Assembly: GCA_021234155.1 (NCBI GenBank)
Contig: JAJEKV010000030.1
Location: 5,992,708 to 6,056,707, forward strand
From: Isoetes taiwanensis
Taxonomy: Eukaryota; Streptophyta; Lycopodiopsida; Isoetales; Isoetaceae
Reading direction: 5' to 3'
Length of the DNA stretch: 64,000 nt
Position numbers and translations under genes: made by a program. How positions within the stretch are numbered: position 1 is the first letter of the stretch; every line of letters begins with the position of its first letter. Of this stretch, positions 1 through 13,408 are shown piece after piece. The notes under the pieces are model-generated. The model did not search any database. It was not told the DNA's origin and was given only the letters and a program-made list of their open reading frames with translations.

Positions 1-896
1 TTGTTATGCTTCGTTCCGGTTACGGCATTGCTAGTTTTTCTTGATGCTTAGCTTTTATGCTAAGACCCACGAAAACCACAGTGTTTCTCTCCCCTAAGAT
101 TTTTTGTGCTACTTAAAAGTCCTTTGTTGTTATAAAAGCAGTTTTACGTACCATGTGATTTACCATAGACGATTTGTACCGGAAATTCTATTTTAATACC
201 CGAGGAAACTATATGTTAAAATTGTAGCTTTATCTTTGTAAGTACCGCGATGGAAGCTTATTATTCTACATGAAACAAATTCGCGGTTAGTTTCTATACT
301 TGTGTTTTGTCCACCATTTTTGTTGTCTGCCCAGTTACATTTCCATATAGATTAGTGCACGAATGAATCTGTTAATAAGATATCTGAATACTTTCTTCGG
401 ATAAGTCTTACGGTTTTAAAGTCTTGTAGCTCTGAAATTTGGTTTTAAATCTCTAATTTTATATATATAAAAGACAATAAAAGGTTAAAAATAGACATCA
501 CGCATGTGCCTATCTATCACGCTTAAACTTTTTAAATACTTAAAATCTGGAATAGAAACAAAATGAAAGTTCAAGTCATCGATTTTTAATTAAACTATCT
601 CCCAAGTCCTCTACCTTACACTTACCCTTTAGCCAATATATAGGTGATTGAATACATGAGAAGAGTTTGTTTTCTCTATCCTATTATTTTGAATATTCTT
701 TGGTTAAATGAGTTTGATATATGTTTATCCATTTGTAGTATAGTATTGTCTTTGTTCCTTGTCTCCTTCAAGGATAACATTTATTTACCGATGTCTTGTT
801 ATGGAAGTACCATTCTAGATTAAATGCAGATGTGGAATGATAATCTGCCTTTAAGGGATTGACCTTGGAATGTCTTTGCCTAGTTGGTGATGTCCA
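1..896. repeat. Left LTR of an ancient LTR element (5' edge outside window)
   Basis: This block is repeated in direct orientation near 6480-7369 with many substitutions and small indels. Shared landmarks include the segment around 33-60 matching 6506-6535 and the stretch around 340-420 matching 6820-6900. Both copies end in GATGTCCA (left copy ending at 896). The arrangement is that of two diverged LTRs around a decayed interior. The similarity reaches base 1, so the true left edge probably lies outside the window. No target duplication can be tested. Confidence 0.6.
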
Positions 897-3800
897 AAGT
901 ATGTAAAAGTGAGTTTTAGACAATTCATTTCATTGGTCATACCGGTGATGCTTCTATCTAGGCTCAAAATAAATGAGTCATCTAAGTGAAGTGGTTTGAA
1001 CTTTTATTTATTGTTAATTTCTTATGGAGTGGCTCATAAATTTAATTTTATGCAGTGGGGCCGAATACACCTCTGTAATGGGGAGATTATTATTCCAATT
1101 TGGAAGAAAGGCGTGGAGCTTGGCTATAAGGTCTCAAAGGTGGAGAATGCCAAGCTTCATTATCAAACAATCATCATTTGCCATGCAGGGATTATTAAAG
1201 CACATGAGTTCATTATACAAAAGTGTTGAGAATACCGGTATATTCCCTCATATCACACACGGGATTTAGTGAATGCGAATGCTAGCTTTATTCTGAGAAA
1301 ATTAATATCTTTGGCGATGGCTGGGGCAGCATTGAACACACTATATTTGAAACTTATGAGTAAGCCCTTCAGATCTGATTTTCCAAATGGACGACGAGAT
1401 GAGCAGAAAATAAAATTTGATGCTTGGATTGAAGGCCCTAAGAAAAGACAAACAGATAGTAAAAACAAAGGTACTTGAGAAATATGAATTACCACCACCT
1501 ATCGATAGCGACCTATAGAAAGAGAATGACCCTTGGGCTACTTCGAGCAAGATTACACTAAGATGGACAAAATGTATAGTGATAATGGTAGCGACATTGA
1601 AGATGACTTTGAATTCAACCTACATAGCTGCTAAATTTCAATCATTCTAAAATACGGTTGAAAAATCAAGCTGGCATGCAACAATGGCATTTGGAGGACT
1701 AAGAACTTTGATTTTCGCCCTATCAACAAAAGATCTTGGACCCCAGGATACATCTGCTTGACGGATCGAGTACTTGACATAGCAATGAAAATGGACAAGT
1801 TGTCACAGAGGAGATAAAACTTCGGCTGATGACACCGTTTCTTTGATAAGAGATGTAACAAGAGCTCATTCATGTATGTCGGCCAGAAGGGACATATGAC
1901 ATCCCAAATTAGTAAGAGATGATTTCTGTTTAAAAGGATATGGAGGGACCTCACACTTGTAGTTCATCAAATGCTTTTCTTGAAAACCCGGGGATAACAA
2001 AAAAGAAAGATGCTTACCAAAAGATAACATGACTTGGCTGAATCATGCGGTTTGGTTTAAACCTAAATAACCCTGAACTGGTCACCTAATATATCCTTCT
2101 TGAGGCGAGATGGTGTTGTTCAGAAAATTACGACGAGCTTAAAACAGGCATCATGACTTTCTTGGCTATCTAAAGTAAAGGGATACACTTATTGATATGA
2201 CCAACCAAGTTAACTCTTGACCCATGAATTAGGCGAAAGAATTGGCAATAAAATGCAAAATGGTTGGACATATAGAGAACAATCAAGCCACGACCAGCTT
2301 CATGAAATGACAATGACAATTATACAGAAATGTACCAATAGCGGCGGTTCTCGAGAAAAATACAGGCAGATCCATCCTACTGCTCACATAGCGGTTAGCG
2401 GAACCTCACGTATCACGAGGACCCCTACAAAAGCTTCCAACGTTTACGATAGTGTAATATTGAGTGTCTTGGCTCCCGAGGTTGGGCATTACGTTACTAA
2501 AGGGAAAAGCAGAAAGCATTCATGGTGAAAAAGACAATCTGATTCACCAAAATCTGAAGTTTGGGCTAATTCCAAGGTATATGAATTCATTTTAATCTTT
2601 GAAACATACGGATACATTGCTTGATGTTTTCCAATATTGTGATCTTGGTTAAGATTTCTTACAAAAAATACTTTGGTACTTTAATGGCCTACTGCCACTT
2701 CGGCTTTTTTATACTTCCATGGCCATCCATGAAGCTTGTCCATTAATTTTTTGGTTTTCTTTCTAATTAATTAATATGTACCCTGTTCATGACATTCCAG
2801 TTGTTAAAACCATATCCTACAAAGGCGCGAAAGGAGATTCCACATAGAAGAAATGAAGTGAAAAATAAGAAAAAATCATTCATTGCACATTTCTGTCTAG
2901 ATACAAGACAAAATCGCTTACCCCAAATCTTTCATAAGATTCCCGAGTGGAGATGCTTTGGTGATCTCGGACGGTCACTAATGGATAACACACCATGATG
3001 GGATGGAAATACATTGAGTGAGGATCTATCCCTGCAAACCATTCAATGTCTTTGCAAAGACTTCGATGTTATGTCCATGCCAGAAACCCCAATTTAAGTC
3101 CTTTATTGTCTGAATGTTGGGCATGTCAGGACCACTAATCTTTGGAATAATCAGAAATAGATTGCTTAGAGTGTTTGAGAAGGACTCAATCATATCCAGA
3201 CGAGTGCAGCGATTGGAAGGAATTTCAAAAGGAAGTGGTACACATGTGTGAGACTTTTTTTTGATAGCATCAATATACAATCGAATATATACGATGATGA
3301 GAAACTAAGCTTCCAAAGCTAGAGGTTTGGCTAGAAAGCATCTAAGCATCAAGGATGCCATCCAGTACAAAACAAAAAGAAGTTTGCTTTCAATGATCAC
3401 TCGTAGCTTAAAAACCTGGAGATAGTTGACAAAATTTTTATATTTAAAATTTGACAGCGACCAATAACCCTTTCTTCATTTGTCCTTTATGCTCGAGCAA
3501 AAACAATTGAGAGGCCCGAATAAAGTCGCGACTTCTGCGTACAAGTATCTAAGAGAAGTAAAACGAATCAAAGGCGATTTATTGATGTTGAAATGCGCCG
3601 AAACGCGAGTTGATAGACTCCCTTGCACGTTAGGCACTTCTGGGCACATGAAAGATTATAGATGGATTACTAAGCTCACCATATCATATTACATTTGTCA
3701 CAAAATTATAAGCTGCGGGCTTAATGACATTCTAAAGATACCGGCTGTGAAATAGCAAACATGTTTGTGTGCGCTTCGCTGACGTTTACGCATATAAGAT

Positions 3801-6479
3801 TAACTCAAAGGCTGGATTGTGGGGTGATTTATGGGGTCATCATTAATCTTCAACCAAGATACAAGATGTATTTATGCGATATCGCAAATGTTATGAAAAC
3901 ATTCCCTAAACTGGTATGAAAATGGAATTTGCTACATCATGGAATTAGTTATTTACTGCGGCATGGAAGTTATGAAATCTAAGCATCGTTTAATGAACTA
4001 TGGTTCCAAAATAACCACCGAGGATGCTTGCGTATACAATAAATGGGTTTCAAAGCGAACCTAAGGAGTAAGTCAGTTCAAAATGAATCAGGTTGAATTT
4101 ACCAAGATTAACGATGGCTACTCTCAACTGTTATATAGCAATGGGTAACAGTATGGCAACAAATACGGGGCATTCCAATGGGTTTCCTGCGTATCTTTGT
4201 GCAACACTACTTGGCATGGTTTGAAATGACTTTCGTTAAAAACTTGCTACACAAGGTAGATCTGAGGAACTTCCGGCATGTTCAAATCGGTTTTCGGATA
4301 TGGATGATTTATTGGCTGTCAGCTGCCCCATCATCGAGCGATTTCTCCATGAGCTTAATATGGTGACATCAATGTCTATGATCACGAGTAGTTTGGGCAT
4401 CAAGGAAGAGACCATCTTGGCTGATCCGCGATAGTCACGGTACTCCACATGGATACAAAGCCAATTTTCTTGAACCTATCCATTGAGGTCGCACGGCCAT
4501 AACTAGTGGAGTTTATAGAACCGTGAATATGATAAAGAGAGACAAATTACCATTCAAAGCTAAAATTTGTACATCACGGTGAGTTGAGGCCATACCATCA
4601 AACTTTCAATACTAATTCTTTCGCCAATGCTTCCCTGTATATAATTCACCTTGAATTGGGGCCTTCTTGATATTATCAAATTAGCACAAAACTTCATCGA
4701 AAACAATGGTTTTGTAGATATGGATTGAAAAAAGAGGGTCAGCCGATTCATCCAACACAATTCATTTCACGGTCTTAAGATGCGACGCAGTATCTTGATT
4801 CTTGAACTAGCTACAAACTTTAAAGGGTATCATAGTCTTCTTATCTGTATTCTAATTTGGTAGACAAATTATTCAATATGGTGTGGGATAGGCCCTGTGC
4901 GCAAAGTGGGGGTCATCCCTCAGCTTTCTGTCTGATGCCACTCTAACAATGAGGGGGCTTTACCTGCACTACCGAGATTGGAGGTAGGGTTTATCTTTTA
5001 CTAGAGCACTAAGTAGCTGGGGGCATACCTTACTCTACAGAAACCTGCTTTACATTGTCTATCATATTTGGTTCCATTTCTTATACTTGAGTCCTTGATA
5101 AATTTATAACTAGTCGTAATTATTAGTGGTGACTTGTTTTTCACTACCGACCAATATGTTATGCCTTCTTGTTAGGTTCTCCACTAACATGATATTTTGC
5201 TTTACTCGCGTTCCAAACTTCGGACTTGGATATTTATTAACCGCCGTTTATCTAGGAAGTTTCTTTAAAATAAATCCCATTTGAATTATTATTTGGTTTA
5301 TGATATATGATGGTAATGAAGAGCGACCCTAAACTGGCTAAAGGCATTACTACGGTTATTGCATATGCATCGATTTCCTACCCCAAATCCACGGTAGTAG
5401 GGATTCACTTGACTTTCCGTACAAAGCTTAAGGTATGGGCAATTCCATTTAGGTCGGATATACGCTTTTCGGTGGAGCTAACCTTAAGCCATGTTAGGTA
5501 AAACCGCCTTTGATTAGATTTATAGCGATTCTCCGCCTTTAGCCTTTGCCAAAACGATGCGGTTTAAGGCCATGCTTGAATCAACCATACGATTGATGGC
5601 CAACCTTTGGACCGGATAACCCGATACGGGAGGAAGAAGCCTTATTTGGGCTTTAGAAAACCACGGATATTCATCCGATGAAATTAGCATAAAATTTGCA
5701 GCCAAGCAAAGAAGATATAGCACAAAAAGCGGGCTCTAAGTGATACACTAAATGCTGAAGTGTAAACAAAAGGTGGAAGTGGAGGATAGAGCCAAATCCC
5801 GCAAGGCAACAAGCGAGTTCTTACTCTCACTGAATTGTTGAGAAAACACAAGATGAGGATTATGTTGGTGATGCAAGGCGATAATTAGGTCTGATTGAGT
5901 TCATGAATGTTCTTAAATCATAATTTTTAATCCCTTTCCATTTCTAATACATTAAATCAAAGCGCCATGGCCTCTGTCTGCGAATGAATGATTATACTTC
6001 TTGCTCTATTATCACGACAATATATGAGTGGAGCTTTAACAATTTTCAGAGGCACATTCTTGGCTAATATACCAAATAGAAAGGGTTTTACTGGTTCAAA
6101 AGATTTTTATATGGTTTTTCTTCTTGTTTTAATCTACTTGTACTACTAATTTATCACCAAAGTGAGTTAAAATACTTTTTAAGTCCATTCTTATGTTTTT
6201 CTAACTAATGGGCAAAAGGGGATACAAATGGTGACCGGTGATAAACGAAGCCAATTGTATGGCCCTGCTATGTCCACCATTTTCATGCTAATATAGTATT
6301 GATTTGGCTGCAGTACCAAAGCTTCTCTTCCTTTGTTTCTCCTTTGTCTGATACATTGGATGTGAAGTTTTGGACTTAGATCTAGCGATGGAGTCGTTTG
6401 TTGAAGAAACCACTTGAGTTTTGTACTTTCATCCTCTTTGTTCGGGGATTATAAGCCTTCTTTCAAAGTTTATTATAGG
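897..6479. mobile_element. Decayed interior of the ancient LTR element
   Basis: The stretch between the two diverged LTRs has only short open frames (the longest are about 100 codons, at 1631-1954 minus and 2217-2528 plus). I cannot assign any of them to gag, protease, RT or integrase by eye. A primer-binding site of the TGGTATCAGAGC type is not visible after 896. A weak aspartate pair around 4300 (plus) might be remnant RT, but the flanking residues do not support it. The strand of the element is undetermined. Confidence 0.4.
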
Positions 6480-7369
6480 CACTTTGTGTTGACATCCTTA
6501 TATAGGCGGTTTTTCTTGATGTAGCTTTATGCTGAACTTACGGCAGCTTTCAGTGTTTATTTCTCCCCTAAAAGATTTTGTGCTGCCAAAGTCCTTTGTT
6601 GTGCCAAAAGCAGGTTTTACCGTATGGTTACCATAAGGCCAGGTTTTGTACTTGAAATTCTGTTTTTTTGAAAGTACCCGAAACTATATGTTAAAAATTA
6701 TTGCTTTTATCTTTGTAATTACCACGTCACGGAGGCTTATTATTCTACATGGGAAACAGTTGAGTTGATTTCTATGCTTGTGTTTTGTCCACCATTTTGT
6801 TGTCATGATTTACATTTCCACTTATAGATTAGTGCACGAGATGAATCGTTTAATAGAATATCTGAATACTTTCACTTCGGATAAGTCTTACGGTTTAAAG
6901 AATGTAGCTCTGAAGCTGGTTTAAAACTCTCTAAGTACATGCGCTTAACATAAAGTCAATAAAGGTTAAAATGAACATCTGCGTAGTGCTATCTATGCTT
7001 AAACTTTTTAAATGCTTAAATCACGAATAAAGAAACAAAATGAAGTTTCAAGTCATGGAGTTTTAATTAAACTATCTCCCAAGTCCTCCTTACACTTGTA
7101 ATATGGTGATTGAATACATAGCAGAAGGTTTGTTTTCTCTATCCTATTATTTTTTGAATATATTCTATTTGGTTAATTGGCGGGTTTGATATGTTTATGT
7201 TGTAAGTACTTATTATTGTGTTTTGTTCCCCTTGTCTCAACTAAAGGATAACATTTATTTTACTCGATGTCTTGTTATGGAAGTACCATTCTGGGTCGTC
7301 ACAGATGTGGAATATATCGCCTTTAGGGATCCTGACCCAGCGGAATGTCTTCTTTAATTGTGATGTCCA
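6480..7369. repeat. Right LTR of the ancient LTR element
   Basis: Diverged direct copy of 1-896, ending in the same GATGTCCA. The left limit is approximate because similarity fades around 6480-6500. Divergence is high enough that an old insertion is implied. Confidence 0.6.
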
Positions 7370-9300
7370 TTAGCAAGGCTGGGAGTTTTTAATTTTTGAA
7401 AATTAGTGCATTAAAAGTTTCCCCTGACCGTTTGAAAATTAGGTATCCCCTAATAAATGAAGGACCTCCAAGGGAAATTTTTTACATTTTATAGTGTAAA
7501 TGTATAAAGGGTGTCCCTTTTTGCCACCTTTCATTGCTACTAGTTTATATTAAATTACTAACCTCATGAAGAAATGGACTATCACATCCTTGAATCAATC
7601 CCTACTGCCAATATTACAGGTGCCTCTTGATCAAGCACAAAGAGGCTCTGGCTACATCCTTTAAAGCACTTCAAGTGGCAAGATGTTAAATTAGGATGTG
7701 AAACTCCTTATGCTACTTGGAGTCCTCGTCTTTGAAATTGGTGTAAGTTTACATTCGGCAAATGGAAGATCATTGAAAACCTTGAGGAACATTAAATAGC
7801 CAAGAAATGAACAATTGGTAAAACTTTGTTTTATATTAAAAGTGAAAGAGGTTTAAATCATATACACAATAATACTATTTCTAGGCTTTGGTTCTATGTT
7901 TTTCATCATATTAATATACAAATTTGACTCTGATGTCAAACATATTGACATTTGTTGCTTTTCGACATAACTTTTGCACATTCCATGGCAACCCACGAAG
8001 CCAAACCTTTAGATCATTCATGAGGAAATTGCCATCTACTAATAGCCGGGACTCCTAAATTTTGTTTGGGCGGATCATGGTGTTTGGCTGTTGAGGTACT
8101 TATGTATCTGCTTGTCATCAATGAAGCCACGTTCTCTTTTGTGTAATAACTTTGAAGTCAAATTAAGTAGACCTTTTTGAGGAACTTCAAGAAAATTGGC
8201 TCCAGCATTAAATAAATTTGTGTTGGTACAGTCCACGATTCCATATGAACTTGAATTTGTCCTTGTATTTCATCGCGGCTCCCTTAACTATAATTCTCAA
8301 GTTTTCGAGCACTGCGGTGGACCAAAGTGCTATATGAAAATTCGGCACCAATCTATGAACTTCGACCGACTGTCTAGTTACTACCCACTTGGTTCCGCAT
8401 TAAGGTGTGATCAACTTAACACCAACTTCTTTGGCGATTAGGTAATAAACTCTTATCATAGCTTCTACCCCGAACTCCATTGTAGTAAAAAAAAAGCGGA
8501 TTGGGCTTAACCTGTAGTCTTCGCATGGGCGAGTTGGTGCGAGGGCTGAAACTTCGCCGGCATTTCTTGGTCGCGGTTAAAAACTTACCCGGCATCTCTT
8601 CGTCTGCGGGGTTGGAAACTACGCTTCAGAATGTCTTGGAGGTATCTTTTACTTGGAATTTTCGCTCTTGCTTTTCTCGAGACACTTCCAAAATTTATGA
8701 TTCAAGAACTATATGGGTCAAATTAAAAGAAGACGGGCACAAAAGGTTGGAAGTTACCTTGTGACTTACATTCACGAACGATTTGTTCGGATCATAACCT
8801 CGATGCATCCGCTAATTTGGCGGTGGTGTGGAGCATGACTTAATGCATCTGGCGACTGGCATTGTTGTCGATTGGACACCTATCGGAGCTTGACTTGATG
8901 CACCTACTCATTTGTTGACATCTATTGATTTGTCCGAGTTCCCAAACCCGATGCATCTTCGATTTGCAGAAGTTTCTATCTCAGTCTAATGCTTTTGAAG
9001 GGTGTGGAGTGTCTTGTCCCCCCCGACCACATTGTACCTCTATATCTACAAAGTAGGGATGAAGAAGTAAGCTACATATCCCAATTGCATCAAACAAGAC
9101 TTGGTTACCTTTGAGGGTAGAAAATAATTCCCTTTTTGGTGTGCCATATGGACTCACAAAGTCATTGCCATCGGTATGAACAGTTAGACCCGAATTAGTA
9201 AACGGCACCATGCTCAGAAACACGGAATTGAATCACAATTGATTGTAACTATGCTTTGGTTTTTAACTAAGCTCCGGACTTTTTACTCTCTTTTTACGAT
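7370..9300. other. Gene-poor interval, nothing recognised
   Basis: There are only short open frames, such as 8196-8441 and 8501-8764 on the plus strand. They have no recognisable motif. Composition is similar to the decayed element to the left, so this may be another degraded repeat. I see no RNA gene or clear repeat structure here. Confidence 0.3.
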
Positions 9301-9316
9301 GTTCCTGTTTATATAT

Positions 9317-9371
9317 ATCTAAAGTGCCCCCAAAATGAGCGAAGCGATCTCATCCCGGGGGCACTTTAGAT
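9317..9371. repeat. Hairpin 1 of a pair (15-bp perfect arms)
   Basis: Arms ATCTAAAGTGCCCCC at 9317-9331 and its exact reverse complement at 9357-9371 enclose a 25-nt loop. The loop (AAAATGAGCGAAGCGATCTC region) closely resembles that of the hairpin at 9493-9560, and both are followed by an AAAGAGACTAAG motif. They are therefore two copies of one hairpin element. Confidence 0.7.
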
Positions 9372-9492
9372 ACAATAAACGTGACAAAAAAAAAGAGACT
9401 AAGCTAGCCGAGGGATGGAAGAGACTAAGCCAGGGATGAAAGATTGCTATCTTGTTTTATGTCTAGCTTACTCCCTTTTCGAGTTTTCTGCT

Positions 9493-9560
9493 TGATGTAT
9501 CTAATTAAGCCACCTAAAATGAGTGAGCGACCTCATCCTAGGGGCAAATTAGATACATCA
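9493..9560. repeat. Hairpin 2 of a pair (14-bp perfect arms)
   Basis: Arms TGATGTATCTAATT (9493-9506) and its exact reverse complement (9547-9560) surround a loop homologous to that of the hairpin at 9317-9371. Arm sequences have diverged from the first copy but remain complementary within each copy. Confidence 0.7.
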
Positions 9561-10075
9561 AACAGACAAACGAAAGAGACTAAGCCGGGTGAAAGATTAG
9601 GAAGTCCACTAATCCTAATTGGCATCCGTCCCTTTACATCGGGCCCTTAGCATGTAAACTAAGCTACCTATAAGTGCTCACACCGTAAGTTCCCTCAAGT
9701 AGCTTGAAGTTGCTTTTGATCCTCCCTACTCACACCTAAGGCTTGTACCCATGCTATAGAAAATTCATGACAAAGAATTCTCAATGCAATTGATTACAAA
9801 TCCCCGCAAAGTGAACATAAATTTGTCAATGAGAATACAATTATACTAAGCACTTCAGAATTTTGTTATGAAGTACCTCAAGAGGCCGAAAGGACATGGA
9901 AGATGGTATTGGTGACCGCATTCAAGAATCAAAGTTGGTAGTGGTTTCCCCCATCCACCGGAGGATCTTGCCCGCGTAATGGACGGCCACTACCATAATC
10001 TTCGACCTTATCAAGGTCCGGAAGTAGTGGATCCAAGACAAATAAAGGAAGACGGTCCTTGCAAGATGTAAACCT

Positions 10076-10453
10076 TCTCTAACCTTGGTTCCAAAGACTT
10101 TCAATGTCAAGTTGGTTCCGCCTTCCCCGGCGACAGCCAGATTAAACTCCCTCGATTTTTGTCCGCTCAAGTTCGTAATAGTTCCTTCATTTCGACCTCA
10201 GATCTTGGCATATAGCCCGAATACCGGCTCAAGCACGACTTGGTTTATCCTTAATCATTCCTTCCCATTTTTAAATCTTTATTCATCTTCTCGCCGGAAC
10301 TCAAGTTGCTTGAACCTTCATTTGTAGCACCTGCTGCAGTTTTGATCACAAGTTTGCAACCTTGCCTTACACCAATCACTTCTGATCTTGTAGAGTTGAT
10401 CCATTCTCCCAAAGGTCCCTCTGAATTCAACCGGAACATTAGAGGTAATTTGA
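10076..10453. repeat. Direct repeat block, copy A
   Basis: About 375 bp repeated in direct orientation at 10992-11350 with roughly one change or small indel per 10-15 bases. The copies flank the foldback element at 10432-10998. The minus strand has an open frame (10251-10472) with no recognised domain. Confidence 0.75.
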
Positions 10454-10998
10454 GATCTCCTTTTGTCCCCATAAGAATCCTCCAATAGAATGACTACTCT
10501 ACATCAAACCGCAATTAATGCAAAGATTAACAACTTCATTCTTTGTTTTTTTCCCTATAACTTTTGATCTACTCATGAAAATCTTTGCGGCGTTTGTTGC
10601 ATTAGATGCGAGAATGAAAAGATCTTTCAAGTGATATATGGTTATGATGTATTTCAATACAAGCCATATGTGTTAACCTTAAAAATATGGTTTTGTTCTT
10701 TTCTTATATATTTACATCCCAAAAGATATAACAATGGGTTGTCATTAGAAAGATCTTGAGGAGACGAATCCATTGCCACAAATAGTGTTCGAATCGGAGT
10801 TTTGATCAAAAGTTATAGTAGAAAAATGACACCGCAAAGTTAGTTAGAACTGCATTAATTACTATCACGCCACATATCTTTGAATAAAATACAATTTGGA
10901 GCTCTTCTCTTATTGGACAGGTTTAAAAAGCTGATGTGGCTTTTAAGCATCCCTTAATGGGACAAAATGAGATCTCAAATTACCTCTAATGTTCTCTA
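10432..10998. mobile_element. Foldback/MITE-like element
   Basis: Termini are inverted repeats of about 36 bp: left 10432-10469 (GGAACATTAGAGGTAATTTG onward) and right ending near 10997. Further complementary blocks lie inside in mirror order: the ATTAATGC region (near 10513 and 10850), TATAACTTTTGATC (near 10555) against GATCAAAAGTTATA (near 10803), and AAGATCTTTC (near 10619) against GAAAGATCTT (near 10749). The whole element could therefore fold into a long imperfect hairpin. It encodes nothing recognisable. No target-site duplication could be defined, because its ends coincide with the edges of the flanking direct repeat. Confidence 0.65.
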
Positions 10999-11350
10999 AC
11001 CTTGGTTCCAAAGACTTTCAATCTTTAGTTGTGTGCTTCCCCTTCCAGGAGATTAAAGCTCCTCGATTTTTGTCCGCTCAAGTTCTCGTAATAGTTCCTT
11101 CATTTCGGCCTACGTATCTTGGCATATAGCCGAATACCGTCTCGCGACTTGGTTTTATCCTTAATCATTCCTTCCCATTTTTTAAATCTTTATTCATCTT
11201 CTCCGATTACGGAACTCAAGTTCTTTGAACCTTCATTTGTAGCACCTGCGGTGCTTTTGATCACAAGTTTGCAACCTTGCCTTACACCCCTAATCACCGA
11301 TCTTGTAGAGTTGATCCATTCTCCCAAAGGTGTCTGTTGAATTCAACCGG
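10992..11350. repeat. Direct repeat block, copy B
   Basis: Second copy of the block at 10076-10453, starting TTCTCTAACCTTGG and ending GAATTCAACCGG as in copy A. Confidence 0.75.
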
Positions 11351-11354
11351 AAAG

Positions 11355-11905
11355 TAATCCAAGGTTAGTACCACATGACACAACAGGCACCACTTTACAC
11401 ACCACAAATTCCATCGTGACAAACTTTGCACCACAAATGGCGTCATATTCACCACATGTGGTGTGGCATGTGGCACCAAACCGGTGCCACATGCCACCAC
11501 CACATATGGCACCACAAACACAATGCACCCAAGGCACCACATATGGCAATCCATTACTTCGCACCACAAATGGCGCCAAAGACACCACATGTGGTGCAAA
11601 ATGTGGATCCATAGTGGTGCCACATTAGACACCACATGTGGCACCACAATGCACGTAAGGCACCACATCCGCGGGCATCCACCACCCCATATGTGGGCGG
11701 TGATAGGCGTGGTGCAATATTTAGCGCAAGGCGCTTGGCACCACCACATATGGCGGACAATCCACCATTCACAAGTATCACCATATCTAACATCACATAT
11801 GACACTATATAAGTATAGAAACATATGGAAGCCAATTCACTATTCGGATAAGGTACCACGCTTTGGTACTATATGTGACAACATATGCTACAAACTACAT
11901 TATTA
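11355..11905. repeat. Palindromic CACCACATGTGGTG satellite-like array
   Basis: The motif CACCACATGTGGTG and variants (GGCACCACATATGGCA, GCACCACAAATGGCGCC) recur at irregular intervals of roughly 25-60 bp. Because the motif is self-complementary, both strands show long cysteine/histidine/tryptophan-rich open frames (for example 11294-11824 minus and 11463-11906 plus). I regard those frames as by-products of the repeat, not genes. The array decays to the right. Confidence 0.65.
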
Positions 11906-12744
11906 ACATATAATTGGCACCATATGACCTCTGTAAACATATTTGGAGCTACATACTCGTGGAACTGAAATTATCCACCACAACTTCGAAACTAGCAGCA
12001 CAAATTTCCTACACATAACTTACAACACGCCCAAATGAAGAAGTAAGTGGTGTACCCGATTGTTCAAGCTTGCTAGACCTTTGCCGGAAAATAACGGTTC
12101 AATATTAAATTGCATCATATGGTGGTTCCGGAAGAAGAGTGTTGAAAAGTACCTATTTTTTCAGTTGATTTTCCCGAGATTCTTCTTACAACTTGAGGAG
12201 GCTTGAATTGTGGCCTAGTCATTTCAAGAGAGGAAGCATCACTCTGTGGCATGTTGCTCGCTTCCTCACTATTTGAAATGCTTGCATGCTTCCTTTTACG
12301 TTGGGACGGAGAGGCTTCGCACCCTTTTTTCTCTTACGTTGCTAGAAACTCAACCAGGTTTATTTCTTTTTCCTTTTGTGTGAAGGTAATGCGCGCTGCC
12401 CATAGTAATTTACGTGAGGCGGTTTTTTCTTCACCGCCTCGGATTTTTTTGTAAAGGCACATATATTCATTATACCTCTCCTTGCTCAGATTCTTCAACC
12501 TTTGCATGATGAAACAAAACAATATTCTAAACAACAGAGAATCATGGGCATCCCCCTAATCTAGAATGCAACCCAATGTAAGTGGATTTTCCTAATACTT
12601 TCGGTCCCCAAACGCGATTTCGATTTCTTCTTGTGTGGCGTAATGCTTTTCTTGCCTGTACATTTCCTTTGTAGGTGTATCCCGTGGCATTCAAGTCCGG
12701 TATGATCGAGAGCCATTTAAAATGATCGATCTTCTTGCCGTAAA
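11906..12744. other. Gene-poor interval, nothing recognised
   Basis: Short frames only (12203-12454 plus and 12334-12534 minus overlap each other on opposite strands). No motif, RNA gene or clear repeat was seen. Confidence 0.3.
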
Positions 12745-12931
12745 TCAGAAATGGTCTTGCCGGATTAAGGGAGCGTGTCGAAGTTTTTGAGGGAAAATGA
12801 AAATTCAGAATCGAAAATGGTCTTGCGGATTAAGGGAGCGTGGATCGAAGTTTTGAGGGAAAATGAAAATTCAGAATCGAAATGGTCTTGTCGATTAAGG
12901 GAGCGTGATCGAGTTTTTGAGGGAAAATGAT
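12745..12931. repeat. Tandem repeat, about 66-bp unit, just under 3 copies
   Basis: The unit contains GATTAAGGGAGCGTG followed by GAGGGAAAATGAAAATTCAG. Copies start near 12745, 12812 and 12880. Differences between copies are mostly single-base indels next to CG or GG. Confidence 0.8.
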
Positions 12932-13408
12932 CGTACATTGTCAATAAGACCCGAATAAGACCGAAAAGGACAAAATTTTGAATAAGTAATCATGTGTATA
13001 TTTGAAAAAATAACTGCCTCTCCCACTACAAATTCGGTAGTTCCCACCACACTTAGCACCCAAAAATGTGGTGCTAAAATGCACGTTTTTGTTCCACTAC
13101 AACATGCTTTCACCTGCAAGTCTTCATCTGATGCTTTATTAGCATCATTAGTTGCTTTAATCTCCTTCAGTTTTAGTTCAGTAGTTTCCCAACCACCAAT
13201 GCGTGACTTCGTGGTGTAGGAGTCCCATTGGAATTGAACACAATTCTCACAGAAGCATGAGAGAGGTCTATAAGCTACCTTTAGAGTGTTGTCCTTGTCA
13301 CATGGTCTTATGCAATGGAGTTGTGTAGTTCCTTTCAAAGTATGACAGTCAAATCTCTCAGATCTATCTATTTTTGAGGGATCAATTTCCCAGAAGTACC
13401 TACACAAG

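Noticed and set aside
4236-4448. Possible RT-like aspartate pair in the decayed LTR element
   Set aside because: The flanking residues do not match any RT motif well enough to call a strand or family.
11294-11906. Long overlapping Cys/His/Trp-rich open frames on both strands
   Set aside because: They lie wholly in the palindromic CACCACATGTGGTG array, and the frames mirror each other, so they are repeat by-products.
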